DNA of 64,000 nt from assembly GCF_013694365.1 (NCBI RefSeq), contig NZ_CP059275.1:1938501-2002500 (forward strand). The letters run 5' to 3'. This DNA is from Limosilactobacillus reuteri. Lineage in GTDB: Bacteria; Bacillota; Bacilli; Lactobacillales; Lactobacillaceae. Of this stretch, positions 28,114-40,184 are shown piece by piece (position 1 is the first letter of the stretch; each line of letters begins with the position of its first letter). A model generated the notes under the pieces. It saw only the letters and a program-made list of their open reading frames with translations. It was not told the origin of the DNA and made no database searches. Both the position numbers and the translations under genes were made by a program.

Positions 28114-29649
28114 ATGGAAAAGAGCAATGAACAATTGAAGAAAGAAAACCAAGCACTTAAAGAACAAGTAGTTCAATTACAAACGATGGTTAAGTTACTT
28201 CAAAATCAGCTTTTTGGAAAAAAAACTGAAGTAATCGAAAAAGTAATTGATGGCCAACAATCATTATTTAATGATGATGAGCTTGATCAATTACAAGAAT
28301 CAGCCACAACAATCACTGAAGTGATTGAAACAAAAGCAAGAAAAGTAGTGCGTCACCGGCAAGCAAAAGCAACTGGTCGACGGACTGCTTTTTTGGATCG
28401 TCTTCCCCAAATTAATGAAGAAATTGACTTAATCAATAAGAATTGTCCACATTGCCATCAGGAAATGAAATTAATTGGAAAACATCTCTATAGTCGTGAA
28501 GCACAGTTAAAGCCGGCTGAATTATATTGTAGGAATTTATTCCAAACTAGTTATAAATGTCTCGACTGTGAAGAAGCGGGAAAAGATGTAATTATTAGTA
28601 GTAAAATGCCACAATCATTAATTCCCCATAGCTACTTTTCCAGCAGTATTCTTGCCAAAGTAGCCGAGTATAAGTTTGAACTCGCATTACCCTTTCATCG
28701 ACAGGTGAAACTTTGGCAAGCCATCGGTTTGCCAATCAAAGGGAAACAATTAGCTACTAATATAATTAAGCTAAGTCAGACATATCTTGAACCATTATAT
28801 GAACAACTAAAGACGGAAATGAGTAAAGAACACGTCATTCATATGGATGAAACACCGTTTAAGGTAATTGAAGAGGACAAGACTAATAGTTATTTCTGGG
28901 TTACCAGGACAACTAAAGAATTTAGCCATCATCAACTAGCAGTTTTCCATTACCGAAATACGCGCTCCGGACAGACAGTTGGAGAGATTGTAGGTTCAGC
29001 TTATCAAGGGTTAATTATGTGCGATGGGTATGGCGGATATAGTGATCGACTTTATCCTTCGGCAAATTTTGGTTCGTGCTTAGTACATATTCGCCGAGAA
29101 TTTGTTCGAATTGTGCAATCATTAAGGCCAAACAGACGTAATGATTCAAAAGCTGAGCAAGCAATCGCCTTATTAGCTCCGGTTTTCCATACGGAAAACC
29201 AATTAAAATACCAAACGAGTAGTGAGAAATGTAGCGAAAGGATTCGAAGGGTAAAGCCATTATTAGATAAGTTTTATCGTTACATTAACAACATTGAATT
29301 TCCTCAAGGTAAATTAAGAGCTGCCATTGGGAATGCCTTAAAGTTAAAAGAACGAGTATATCGGATTTTTGAAGATGGTCAATTACCGTTGACTAATAAT
29401 CCGGTTGAACAGATAATTCGACCATCAACATTAATCCGTAAAAACAGCTTATTTGCGAAAAGCATTGCCGGTGCTCAGGCGAGCGCAATTTATTATAGTT
29501 TGACCGCCAGCGCCAAACTAAATCATTTAAATATCTATAAGTACTTCAAGTACCTGTTTGATCATTTACCAAATCAAAATAGGACAAGGCTTGAGGCTTA
29601 TTTGCCATGGTCAAAAGAAGTACAAATAAATTGTCATGAAATCGAGTAG
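28114..29649 (+). CDS. tnpC: IS66-family transposase (TnpC)
   Basis: 511 residues, full length for the family. Leucine-zipper-like N-terminus (about 1-45), zinc-finger CPHCH...CLDC (about 110-150), then DDE core: HMDETPFKV (first Asp), CDGYGGYSD (second Asp) and LTNNPVEQIIRPS (Glu). The final codons (EIE, TAG) coincide with the 3' terminus of the adjoining minus-strand intron. tnpA and tnpB of IS66 are absent. Confidence 0.9.
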   Translation: MEKSNEQLKKENQALKEQVVQLQTMVKLLQNQLFGKKTEVIEKVIDGQQSLFNDDELDQLQESATTITEVIETKARKVVRHRQAKATGRRTAFLDRLPQINEEIDLINKNCPHCHQEMKLIGKHLYSREAQLKPAELYCRNLFQTSYKCLDCEEAGKDVIISSKMPQSLIPHSYFSSSILAKVAEYKFELALPFHRQVKLWQAIGLPIKGKQLATNIIKLSQTYLEPLYEQLKTEMSKEHVIHMDETPFKVIEEDKTNSYFWVTRTTKEFSHHQLAVFHYRNTRSGQTVGEIVGSAYQGLIMCDGYGGYSDRLYPSANFGSCLVHIRREFVRIVQSLRPNRRNDSKAEQAIALLAPVFHTENQLKYQTSSEKCSERIRRVKPLLDKFYRYINNIEFPQGKLRAAIGNALKLKERVYRIFEDGQLPLTNNPVEQIIRPSTLIRKNSLFAKSIAGAQASAIYYSLTASAKLNHLNIYKYFKYLFDHLPNQNRTRLEAYLPWSKEVQINCHEIE

Positions 29650-29651
29650 AA

Positions 29652-29776
29652 ATCGAGTAGGAGATAATTGATTAGTTCGATTATCGACCTCTCACACCAC
29701 CGTACGTACGGTTCCGTATACAGCGGTTCGACAACTTAATCACATTGAATTGACTGGAGCGTCTTGGACATATTCA
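29652..29776 (-). mobile_element. Group II intron 3' end fragment
   Basis: Same sequence as 4828-4953 with two visible substitutions (TTCGATTATC, ATACAGCGG). The 3' terminus CTCCTACTCGAT lies on the left. It ends at GGACATATTCA, directly joined to the adhesin ATG. Confidence 0.8.
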
Positions 29777-32188
29777 ATGATGAAGCGACCTGAATTTTTA
29801 GAAACTAAGCGGACACCGCGTTATAGTTTACGTAAGCTTAACGTTGGTGTGGCTTCGGTATTATTAGGAGTAACCATTTTTGGAATTAACTTTACAGATC
29901 ATTCTGTAAAGGCAGCAACTACAGAAAGCGTTGCAACAGAAAAAGTTCAACAAACTACTACTCAGGAAGAAACTAGTGCAACAGGAGAAGTTCAACGAAG
30001 TAGTGGAAGTAACAATGCAACAGCTAATAATTCTACAAAAGCTGCGACAACCCCACAATCTTCACCAGAGACGCAAGGTAGTGCTGACACTGATATTAAA
30101 TCATTAGATATTAGATCATTAACAGCTATATCAGCAGCGAAATTAGCAACTATGAATTTAATGCAAACTACTGGTATTAATGGTACTGATACTGACGGAA
30201 ATGCAGCAGGTACACCTGATACTGACGGAAATGCAACAGGTACTTCTGGTACTAATACTGGTCGTGACAGAAGTGCAGCAGTTACAGTAAATCGAGATAA
30301 CATTAATACTCAGCCAGCTAAAGAAAATCAAAAATTGGCCAATGAGCATAATCTGTCTTCTTCAGATAACTACAGTTCTAATATCTATAAAGGTACAGAT
30401 GGAAAGTATTACAAGATTATAACTATTTATGGTAATGACTACGTTTACCGTGCTGCTGATATTCAAGCTAGTGGTGCTAATTTGCTGGGACGTCCTAAAC
30501 AAACAGCTAAAGATATTAAAAATAATATCAATATTTCTAAAGAAGATTTAGGAAATGGTAAGACCCGTTGGACTGTTGTTTTCTTCCCTAATAAGGGATT
30601 ACAAAATTATCACAGTACATTAAGTGGGTTAAGTAATGCAAAATTTGGTATTGCTCTCACTTCTGACTACCAAATCGTTGGTAATGTTGACATGGACGTA
30701 ATTAGTGATCCTAAACAATCATTTGTGTCTCATACATTTAAGGACAATAGTAATAGCGCTACTGACATTCCAGTACAAAATCCATCACCTGAAGTGAAGT
30801 TTTCATTTAATCCTAACACAGATGTTGATCCAAATACTGGTTTAATTAATAGTAAAACTATGCCAGCTTATAACAATAAATATTTGCAAGGCCCATACTA
30901 TTTCACTACTGCTACTAGTGCTGGTACTAATAACTTATGGCAGACTTACTTTAAAGATGCTGATGAACGTAAGAATGCATATGATGGTACGACCCCTTAT
31001 CTAGGTGGCAATCATGACTTTCATGTTAATACTTTTAAAATTGCAAATGAAACTGGAGTTGACGGTGCAAAATATGCAGATTCAATCATTTATGACAAAC
31101 GGGGTGGAGTTAACGGCGTATTTAGCAGTGATAACTTTAACCAAGCAATGGAATTTAAGTCACAAGGTTACACTGGTAATGGTCAATCACAATTTTCTTC
31201 TTATGTTATTTCCTTTACTACGCAACACACAGACTCTCATGAAGTAGAATTAACTACAGGTTCTACAGGTTCGAAAAATCAACAATTCTCAGGAATCTCA
31301 GCTAATATTTATTCTTTTCAGAATGGCTACTATAGCATGATGTCTAGCTTATATGGTGAGCAGAGAGCACTGGATCCAGCTGGTGCACTAGTAGAAGCTA
31401 AAAAAATTATTCCTCATTGGGGTGATGTCAAGCCTTATATGGATAAGATTAAGCAAGACTATTTAAATAATGCTCAAATTAATGTTTTGCGGAATAAAAT
31501 TCTAAATAACATTACAGACCCTGCTGCTTTAAATAACATTGTTAGTGAAGGAAATTCCTTAAACGGTGCTATGAAAAAGCTTGGTAATAGTATCGGACAG
31601 TATGATGATGGCAATTTTGCTGATCACAAGGAAGATACAACAAAGGCATCTGATCGCTATAAATACGCAAGTCCAGATAAACAGGAAGCTTATGACAATG
31701 CAACTGAAGTAACTAAAGCTTTGATTAACAAAGATACAGGTACCTATGCAGATCAAGCGACGGTAGAAAAGCTTACTGAAGCTGAAAATGATGCATGGTC
31801 TGCTCTTGATGGTAAGAAGCCAACCGACGCTGAGAAGATCACACCAAATGTTCCAGCAACCAAGGTACCAGTAGCAGATACCACCAACTTAACTGAAACT
31901 GAAAAAGATCAAGTTAAGAAGAATGTGGAAGACGCTAATAAGGGTAACTTCCCAGATGGCACTACAGTTACAGTAGGTAATGACGGAACAGCTACAGTAA
32001 CTTACCCAGATAAAGATAAGTCAAGTGATACAATCAACGGTAGCGATTTGGTACGTCCAGAAACCGACGCTGAGAAGATCACACCAAATGTTCCAGCAAC
32101 CAAGGTACCAGTAGCAGATACCACCAACTTAACTGAAACTGAAAAAGATCAAGTTAAGAAGAATGTGGAAGACGCTAATAAGGGTAAC
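29777..32188 (+). CDS. YSIRK-type Rib-repeat surface adhesin, 3'-truncated
   Basis: True start ATG 29777; the codons before it in frame are intron-derived. YSIRK-type signal (RYSLRKLNVGVASVLLGVTI), a Ser/Thr/Ala-rich segment (about 45-180), a large unique ectodomain (about 185-680), then Rib/alpha-type repeats of exactly 80 codons (31823-32062), with a second unit cut at 32188. From 32189 the sequence switches to an inverted copy of earlier repeat sequence. No LPxTG remains, so the 3' part is missing. Exported and normally wall-anchored; ligand unknown. Confidence 0.85.
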
Positions 32189-32486
32189 GCTGTTCCGTCA
32201 TTACCTACTGTAACTGTAGTGCCATCTGGGAAGTTACCCTTATTAGCGTCTTCCACATTCTTCTTAACTTGATCTTTTTCAGTTTCAGTTAAGTTGGTGG
32301 TATCTGCTACTGGTACCTTGGTTGCTGGACAACGCTTTCTGTAGTTGCTGCCTTTACAGAATGATCTGTAAAGTTAATTCCAAAAATGGTTACTCCTAAT
32401 AATACCGAAGCCACACCAACGTTAAGCTTACGTAAACTATAACGCGGTGTCCGCTTAGTTTCTAAAAATTCAGGTCGCTTCATCAT
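32189..32486 (-). pseudogene. Inverted deletion derivative of the YSIRK/Rib adhesin
   Basis: Reading minus from ATG 32486: the YSIRK N-terminus of the adhesin (MMKRPEFLETKRTPRYSL...) runs to TTESV, then joins at 32329 to Rib-repeat sequence. 32189-32329 is the reverse complement of 31852-31992. The join deletes nearly all of the ectodomain and shifts the frame, so translation ends soon after (VQQPRYQ, TAG). Confidence 0.75.
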
Positions 32487-32590
32487 TATTTTTACCTCCC
32501 AAATTTAATAACTAGTGGTGTATTGCAGTACACCAGAACAATAGCTCTACCGTTAAGCTATCAGCCTAATTGTTGAGTATAATATTTCTT
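32487..32590 (-). promoter_or_regulatory. Native 5' region of a YSIRK adhesin gene
   Basis: Upstream of the minus-strand ATG 32486: strong ribosome site GGGAGGT (32494-32500) at 7-base spacing, an inverted repeat GTGTACTGCAATACAC, and further up TATTATACT, which resembles a -10 box. The sequence stops before any -35. A near-identical copy lies at 57322-57425. It is one of few real 5' regions left in the window. Confidence 0.6.
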
Positions 32591-32713
32591 TTGGGTGACT
32601 ACAGTTACGCTAGTAATAGATTAGGAAATTCGTTGGCAGTCTACATGCGCTATTATGTGAAACCATTTAACCGTGGATATGGTGAATTAATGGATCAGTA
32701 CCTTAATATATAG
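32591..32713 (+). CDS. C-terminal gene fragment (40 aa)
   Basis: Frame from TTG 32591 to TAG, product LGDYSYASNRLGNSLAVY... ending MDQYLNI. It reads like the end of a larger protein, cut on the left by the adhesin 5' region. Family not recognised. Confidence 0.35.
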   Translation: MGDYSYASNRLGNSLAVYMRYYVKPFNRGYGELMDQYLNI

Positions 32714-32857
32714 ATGGGGGGCGTTAATCGCCACTCACCTATTTTTCGTGATTTTAAATGGCCATTAAACTCATTTTTCTTTTCAGGAAACGAGTCACTT
32801 ATTTTAAGAACCCAGTATCCTTCTGACTTAGTTATATTTGAATACCTTAGGGTCTGA
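32714..32857 (+). CDS. Short open frame (47 aa), unrecognised
   Basis: ATG immediately after the previous TAG; product MGGVNRHSPIFRDFKWPLNS... ending FEYLRV. No motif. Probably a gene fragment bordered on the right by IS30. Confidence 0.3.
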   Translation: MGGVNRHSPIFRDFKWPLNSFFFSGNESLILRTQYPSDLVIFEYLRV

Positions 32858-32859
32858 AC

Positions 32860-33931
32860 GCCGTTTGTAAAATTAAGTTAGAAAAATAGAAAAGCCATTT
32901 GTGGTAGACTTTTGAATACCCCTAAACAAAAGAAAGGAAACCACAAATGACTTACACCCATCTTACCACAAACGAGCTGACAATCATCGCCCATTCTTTC
33001 GTGCAAAAGCTTAAAGCGTACCGAGTGGCCCCAATGATCAACCGTTGTGCCGAAACCGTTTATCGCGTTTATCGTTACCTGGAAACCGGTACCTCAATTG
33101 CTGATTATCAAGATCACTATATGCGCAATAAGCAACGTTGTGGCCGAAAACGTACTCAGTTGTCACTGGCTGAACTCACTTATATCAACGACAAAATTGC
33201 CCAGGGGTGGACACCTGATACCATTATTGGGCGCGCTGAGCGCCCAATTAGTTGTAACCGGCGAACTCTTTACCGGATGTTTGAACGTGGCCAGTTCGGC
33301 TTCGATGTCCGTTCCTTGCCGATGCGAGGTAAGCTGCACCCGAATGGCTATGTCGAGCGCAGCGGGAAGGCTGGTCAATTGGGGCAAAGTATTCACGAGC
33401 GTGCCAAGGACTTTCCGCACTATGCCACTGAATTTGGGCACCTTGAAGCTGATACCGTCCAAGGCAAAAAGCACCAAGGGACGGTAATGACCCTGACCGA
33501 ACGCCAATCGAAGGTCGAAATTGTACTCAATGTGCACGAAAAGACGGCTGATGCGATTAACCAACACTTAAGTCAGTGGCTTCGGAAATTCCCGCGGCAC
33601 TTCTCCAAATCGATTACCTTTGACAACGGAAAAGAATTCGCCGGCTGGCGCGAGATTGCCAATCAATTTGACCTTCACACTTACTTTGCCGAGGTTGGTG
33701 CTCCCAATCAATGAGGGCTGAACGAAAACAACAACGGTCTTTTAGGCCGGGATGGCTTAACGAAACAGCTAGATTTCCGCAATCTTCCTGATGAATTGGT
33801 AACCCAACTGATGAGTAAGCGAAATAACCTGCCCCGTAAATCACTAGGCTATCGAACTCCATGTGAAGTATTTATGTCTTACGTCACTAATGAGCAACTA
33901 TTTTCTTTCTAACTTAAATTGACATTTCGGG
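32860..33931 (+). mobile_element. IS30-family element (copy A), complete but inactivated
   Basis: About 1.07 kb with imperfect terminal repeats TGTAAAATTAAGTTAGAAAA (left) and TTTCTAACTTAAATTGACA (right). It contains one transposase with a ribosome site (GAAAGGA). Copy B at 42921-43995 is in the opposite orientation. Confidence 0.8.
32947..33912 (+). pseudogene. IS30-family transposase with nonsense codon
   Basis: 321-codon frame: N-terminal helix-turn-helix (MTYTHLTTNELTIIAHSF), DDE core with LEADTVQG (first Asp), ITFDNGKEFAGW (second Asp) and a C-terminus RNNLPRKSLGYRTP. A TGA at 33712-33714 replaces the CGA seen in the other copy (GAPNQ-R-GLNENN), cutting before the catalytic Glu. Inactive unless read through. 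Confidence 0.85.
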
Positions 33932-33932
33932 T

Positions 33933-34700
33933 ATGACTTACACCCATCTTACCACAAACGAGCTGACAATCATCGCCCATTCTTTCGTGCAAAAGCTTAA
34001 AGCGTACCGAGTGGCCCCAATGATCAACCGTTGTGCCGAAACCGTTTATCGCGTTTATCGTTACCTGGAAACCGGTACCTCAATTGCTGATTATCAAGAT
34101 CACTATATGCGCAATAAGCAACGTTGTGGCCGAAAACGTACTCAGTTGTCACTGGCTGAACTCACTTATATCAACGACAAAATTGCCCAGGGGTGGACAC
34201 CTGATACCATTATTGGGCGCGCTGAGCGCCCAATTAGTTGTAACCGGCGAACTCTTTACCGGATGTTTGAACGTGGCCAGTTCGGCTTCGATGTCCGTTC
34301 CTTGCCGATGCGAGGTAAGCTGCACCCGAATGGCTATGTCGAGCGCAGCGGGAAGGCTGGTCAATTGGGGCAAAGTATTCACGAGCGTGCCAAGGACTTT
34401 CCGCACTATGCCACTGAATTTGGGCACCTTGAAGCTGATACCGTCCAAGGCAAAAAGCACCAAGGGACGGTAATGACCCTGACCGAACGCCAATCGAAGG
34501 TCGAAATTGTACTCAATGTGCACGAAAAGACGGCTGATGCGATTAACCAACACTTAAGTCAGTGGCTTCGGAAATTCCCGCGGCACTTCTCCAAATCGAT
34601 TACCTTTGACAACGGAAAAGAATTCGCCGGCTGGCGCGAGATTGCCAATCAATTTGACCTTCACACTTACTTTGCCGAGGTTGGTGCTCCCAATCAATGA
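33933..34700 (+). pseudogene. Duplicate of interrupted IS30 transposase 5' part
   Basis: Repeats 32947-33714 exactly from ATG to the premature TGA, without terminal repeats or ribosome site, and abuts the next start. It is the coding segment of copy A placed a second time. Confidence 0.8.
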
Positions 34701-34925
34701 TTGAAGATTTACGCTGGCATCAGTGGTTGGGGAGTGCTTGTCTTCTGGCTAATTGCCGTTATTTTAACTAGTGGTGATAGTAATGTCTTACAAGCAATTT
34801 CCTTTGTAGTTGATGTTATTGAATTTGTAATCTGGTGCTTACCATCCGGATACATTAATAAGCAAGGTTGGTGGAGTCCAAACTACGATAATGATGTTGA
34901 AGTACCTTCACTAAGAAACGAATAA
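34701..34925 (+). CDS. Small membrane protein (74 aa), unrecognised
   Basis: TTG start directly after the preceding stop. Two hydrophobic segments (about 5-25 and 30-50) and a hydrophilic tail (QGWWSPNYDNDVEV). No family assigned. Confidence 0.5.
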   Translation: MKIYAGISGWGVLVFWLIAVILTSGDSNVLQAISFVVDVIEFVIWCLPSGYINKQGWWSPNYDNDVEVPSLRNE

Positions 34926-35414
34926 ATGACAGACAAACTAACACATTTCAATGACCAGGACCGAGCCCGCATGGTCGATGTTACCGCTAAAAAGGTTACC
35001 TTCCGTACCTCTACAGCTCAAGGACAAATCCATATGCAAGCAACCACCCTGCAACGAATTGAAGATGGCCAAATAAAAAAGGGCGATGTCCTCGCTGTCG
35101 CCCAGGTGGCAGGAATCATGGCCGCTAAACGGACTTCTGAAATGATCCCCATGTGCCACCTCATCCCCCTCACCGGTGTCGATATCCACTTCCACAATAA
35201 CGGTCAGGATACTATTACTGCAGAGGCAACCGTTAAGACCAAGCACGTCACCGGCGTTGAGATTGAAGCCCTCCTTGTCGTGCAAATCGCCCTCCTCACC
35301 ATCTATGATATGTGTAAAGCAATGGACCGGGGAATGGTCATTAGTGATGTTCATCTCGTTGAAAAAGACGGTGGTAAAAGCGGCCACTTCATCTTTGACC
35401 AACAATCTAAATAA
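34926..35414 (+). CDS. moaC: Cyclic pyranopterin monophosphate synthase MoaC
   Basis: 162 residues. With MoaA it converts GTP to cyclic pyranopterin monophosphate, the first stage of molybdenum cofactor synthesis. Signatures: [20 protein letters not shown], the conserved [22 protein letters not shown] (usually EALTAV), [13 protein letters not shown] and the catalytic Lys in KDGGKSGHF. No other moa genes are in this window. Confidence 0.95.
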   Translation: MTDKLTHFNDQDRARMVDVTAKKVTFRTSTAQGQIHMQATTLQRIEDGQIKKGDVLAVAQVAGIMAAKRTSEMIPMCHLIPLTGVDIHFHNNGQDTITAEATVKTKHVTGVEIEALLVVQIALLTIYDMCKAMDRGMVISDVHLVEKDGGKSGHFIFDQQSK

Positions 35415-35417
35415 ATA

Positions 35418-35543
35418 ATCGAGTAGGAGATAATTGATTAGTTCAATTATCGACCTCTCACACCACCGTACGTACGGTTCCGTATACGGCGGTTCGACAA
35501 CTTAATCACATTGAATTGACTGGAGCGTCTTGGACATATTCAT
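35418..35543 (-). mobile_element. Group II intron 3' end fragment
   Basis: Identical in layout to 4828-4953: 3' terminus on the left, domain VI and V, maturase tail, ending at the GGACATATTCAT palindrome. Here it is followed by ordinary intergenic DNA (35544-35670). Confidence 0.8.
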
Positions 35544-35576
35544 CAACCAATTAAGACCCTTTTTAGTAAATAACCA

Positions 35577-35632
35577 AAAATGCGAACTACAATTTTTGAT
35601 TAAATCAAAAATCATAGTTCGCATTTTCTTAG
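35577..35632. terminator. Strong hairpin terminator, possibly bidirectional
   Basis: Long, almost perfect stem ATGCGAACTA...TAGTTCGCAT extended by AATTTTTGATT/CAAAAAT, preceded by an A-run and followed by TTTTCTTA. It lies in retained spacer before guaC. Good on both strands by sequence. Confidence 0.75.
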
Positions 35633-35670
35633 TTAGAAGCTAGAAAATAATAGTTAATTCCCAGCCTCTT

Positions 35671-36645
35671 ATGAAAACATTCGATTATGATGATATTCAG
35701 TTGGTCCCAAATAAATGTGTGATCAAAAGCCGTAAGGATGCAGATACAAGCGTCAAGTTTGGCCCTCACACATTCAAGATCCCTGTTGTACCTGCAAATA
35801 TGGAGAGCGTCATCGATGAAGATTTAGCAATTTGGCTTGCCCAAAATGACTATTATTACGTGATGCACCGCTTTAATCCAGAGACACGAGCAGCTTTCGT
35901 TAAAATGATGCACGAAAAAGGATTATTTGCTTCGATTTCGGTCGGGATTAAGGATGATGAGTATAATTTTATTGATCAACTAAAATCCGAACAATTAAAT
36001 CCAGAGTATATTACAATTGATGTTGCCCATGGTCATTCTGATTTTGTGATCAAAATGATCCAATACATCAAAGAAAAACTTCCCGACACTTTTGTAACCG
36101 CGGGGAACGTTGCAACTCCCGAAGCTGTTCGCGACCTTGAAAATGCTGGGGCGGATGCTACTAAGGTTGGGGTTGGTCCCGGTAAAGCCTGCATCACTAA
36201 GCTAAAGACTGGTTTCGGTACTGGCGGTTGGCAATTATCCGCTATTCGTTGGTGTGCTAAAGCCGCGCGGAAACCAATCATCGCTGACGGCGGTATTAGA
36301 CATAATGGGGACATTGCTAAGTCTGTCCGTTTTGGCGCTTCAATGGTGATGATTGGCTCAATGCTTGCCGGTCACCTCGAATCACCAGGACATGTCATCA
36401 ACATTGATGGAAAACAATACAAACAATATTGGGGTTCTGCATCTGAGGTTCAAAAAGGTGCTTATCGAAATGTTGAAGGAAAGCAGATGCTCGTTCCTTA
36501 CCGTGGCTCCATCAAAGACACTTTAACCGAAATGCAGGAAGACTTACAATCATCCATCTCTTACTCGGGTGGTCGTGACCTTGAAGCTATTCGGAAGGTC
36601 GATTATATGATTGTAAAAGATTCAATCATGAACGGCGATTTTTAA
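35671..36645 (+). CDS. guaC: GMP reductase
   Basis: 324 residues, TIM-barrel enzyme converting GMP to IMP with NADPH, releasing ammonia; it links guanine to adenine nucleotide pools. The catalytic Cys174 lies in [19 protein letters not shown], and the phosphate-binding segment [19 protein letters not shown] is clear. The length fits the Gram-positive GuaC group. purA follows, consistent with IMP use for AMP synthesis. About 25 bases separate it from the upstream hairpin; I see no clear ribosome site. Confidence 0.95.
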   Translation: MKTFDYDDIQLVPNKCVIKSRKDADTSVKFGPHTFKIPVVPANMESVIDEDLAIWLAQNDYYYVMHRFNPETRAAFVKMMHEKGLFASISVGIKDDEYNFIDQLKSEQLNPEYITIDVAHGHSDFVIKMIQYIKEKLPDTFVTAGNVATPEAVRDLENAGADATKVGVGPGKACITKLKTGFGTGGWQLSAIRWCAKAARKPIIADGGIRHNGDIAKSVRFGASMVMIGSMLAGHLESPGHVINIDGKQYKQYWGSASEVQKGAYRNVEGKQMLVPYRGSIKDTLTEMQEDLQSSISYSGGRDLEAIRKVDYMIVKDSIMNGDF

Positions 36646-37944
<1,299 letters not shown>

Positions 37945-38727
37945 ATGACACAGCCAACACTAACAGTAGAAAAACATTATTTAAATTGGCCACTTAACCG
38001 TCCTTTAAATCAAGCTGACATAATGCATGAGTTGGGTGTGCATGCATCCGATGAAAATGGCCAAGATTTAACGAGTAAGGTGATGATGAACCTAACTCAA
38101 GTGGATGTTAACAAAGTAGGAGAATACCCTGTGATGTTAAATGTAATGGATAATAACGGACAAAGTGCCCAGGCAAGCATTACCCTAAATATTCAACCGA
38201 TGCGGACACAGAATGCACCTAAGGAAACTGCAACGTCCCCAAAGTCAAGACGGGGATGGTTATGGGTTATTATCGTAATCGTGGTTATCTTATGTGCATG
38301 GTGGGCGATCAGCTCTCATAACCGACAAGCGGCTAATCAAGCGGCAACTGATAGTCAGCAGAGCAGTCAAATAAGCAACAATTCAAGCAGTATCAGCGAT
38401 TTAACAAAAGATAATCAACGTCTTGCTAGCCAAGTTGCAGAACTTAAAGGGGCAACCCAACAATATCAGAAAGACCATGATCAACAAGCGTTAGAAAGCC
38501 GACTTGATAAGATCCAAAGTCAAATCCAAGACTTGCAAAATCAAGTTCAAAGTAACAGCGTGAAGCAAGATTTAAACCAAGTTAATGAAACAGTTAATGA
38601 AGTACGGGAAAACCCAGATAATGGGACGAAAATTGTCAACAATCTAAAGAATAAAGGCGACTTTCAAGAAATTTGGGGAAATATTAGCCAAGAAGTCCAG
38701 AAGTGGTTAGACGAGTTTGCTAATTAG
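37945..38727 (+). CDS. Single-pass membrane protein with Ig-like and coiled-coil parts
   Basis: 260 residues. An N-terminal bacterial Ig-like domain (about 1-85; VNKVGEYPVMLNVMDNNGQS) is followed by a basic linker, one membrane helix (about 105-122) and a long Gln/Asn-rich coiled coil (about 150-225). Without a signal peptide the topology is uncertain; one side carries the beta domain and the other the coil. Function unknown. Confidence 0.6.
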   Translation: MTQPTLTVEKHYLNWPLNRPLNQADIMHELGVHASDENGQDLTSKVMMNLTQVDVNKVGEYPVMLNVMDNNGQSAQASITLNIQPMRTQNAPKETATSPKSRRGWLWVIIVIVVILCAWWAISSHNRQAANQAATDSQQSSQISNNSSSISDLTKDNQRLASQVAELKGATQQYQKDHDQQALESRLDKIQSQIQDLQNQVQSNSVKQDLNQVNETVNEVRENPDNGTKIVNNLKNKGDFQEIWGNISQEVQKWLDEFAN

Positions 38728-39267
<540 letters not shown>

Positions 39268-39654
39268 ATGCGTAATATAATTCTCAATCCAACTAAACGC
39301 CAAGTTCACAAGATTAATAAGCGAATTGAAGAAGTTTATCGTCCGCGACAAAAACAAGCATTAATAGTATTTACCACCAACATCAGTAATAATCCCATCT
39401 ACAAAATTAGTCTCGATACATTCCCTGCTCTGGGAACAGGTATTTCGATGACCATGGTTAGTGAGATTCCAGTAGATGATATTAGTAAAGAACAATACAT
39501 CCTTCTTCTCTATGCTCTTTATTCTCACTGGAAAAAATTACCATTAGTATTTCGGGGATTTACGCCCAAACAAGTCCGATGGTTTCAGAAAAAATTTGGT
39601 ACCCGGGTATTTAATGAGCATTCAACGGTGGATTGGTGGCGAAAGCTAAGATAA
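39268..39654 (+). CDS. Unrecognised basic protein (128 aa)
   Basis: 128 residues, basic at both ends, with a Trp-rich C-terminus (KKFGTRVF, VDWWRKLR). No signal, membrane helix or known motif. It may be part of a mobile or phage element; nothing nearby confirms that. Confidence 0.5.
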   Translation: MRNIILNPTKRQVHKINKRIEEVYRPRQKQALIVFTTNISNNPIYKISLDTFPALGTGISMTMVSEIPVDDISKEQYILLLYALYSHWKKLPLVFRGFTPKQVRWFQKKFGTRVFNEHSTVDWWRKLR

Positions 39655-39768
39655 ATGCCAAACTGGTTTGCAATTTTTGGAATGGTCTTTGGTTTCGTGA
39701 TTTTACCGTTAATTTTATTCTGGTTAACGCGTCGTGAGCGAGCTGAAAATGACGAACGAGTAAAATAG
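39655..39768 (+). CDS. Small single-pass membrane protein (37 aa)
   Basis: MPNWFAIFGMVFGFVILPLI, a short hydrophobic span then RRERAENDERVK. One membrane helix with a charged cytoplasmic tail. It abuts both neighbours in the manner of called genes; real small membrane proteins have this shape. Confidence 0.45.
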   Translation: MPNWFAIFGMVFGFVILPLILFWLTRRERAENDERVK

Positions 39769-39892
39769 CCCGAAATGTCAATTTAAGTTAGAAAAAAAGT
39801 AGTTGCTCATCAGTGACATACTTCATGAATACCTCGTAAGGTGTTTGATAGCCCAATGACTTGCGAGGAATGTTGTTCCGGTAACTCATTAT
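39769..39892 (-). pseudogene. IS30 transposase C-terminal end
   Basis: Minus strand reads RNNIPRKSLGYQTPYEVF... to TAA, then the right terminal repeat TTCTAACTTAAATTGACA and CGGG. It is about 80% like the other IS30 copies, so a different copy. It breaks off at 39892. Confidence 0.75.
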
Positions 39893-39979
39893 TTGATTGG
39901 AGCAGTACAAGGAATAATTCCGATTAACACGGCCACAAGTAGACCAATGGGACAACTTTTTAAGGCACTAACCCACTAA
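39893..39979 (+). other. Short fragment, possibly recombinase-derived
   Basis: 28-codon frame from TTG (GAVQGIIPINTATSRPMGQL). The IPINTATSRPMGQLF pattern faintly resembles the region after the catalytic core of serine recombinases. Too short to be sure. Confidence 0.2.
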
Positions 39980-40184
39980 AACTGTATATTTAAAGGCTAC
40001 CTATGAAAACTTGACAGATACGTTGACACTTTCAAAACTGCAAGATGGGAAAGTCTCAATGTGGCAATATAATCATATGCTAGCATTAGGCAAAAAGATG
40101 CGGTCTGGTAACTTTACTTATCAGATTGCCAATGCCGGTCAAGGAATTGATCATAAAGCGACTAAGTTTGAACAAATTCGATGA
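39972..40184 (+). CDS. C-terminal gene fragment (about 70 aa), unrecognised
   Basis: Open to the stop directly before the CorA-like ATG (KTVYLKATYENLTDTLTLSK ... GQGIDHKATKFEQIR). It has no start of its own except TTG 40011. It reads like the end of a beta-rich protein. Family unknown; the 5' part is missing. Confidence 0.35.
   Translation, partial: PTKTVYLKATYENLTDTLTLSKLQDGKVSMWQYNHMLALGKKMRSGNFTYQIANAGQGIDHKATKFEQIR

Noticed and set aside
33163..33567. Minus-strand frames inside the IS30 transposases (also 34149-34553, 43285-43605)
   Set aside because: Antisense shadows of the transposase with no family resemblance.
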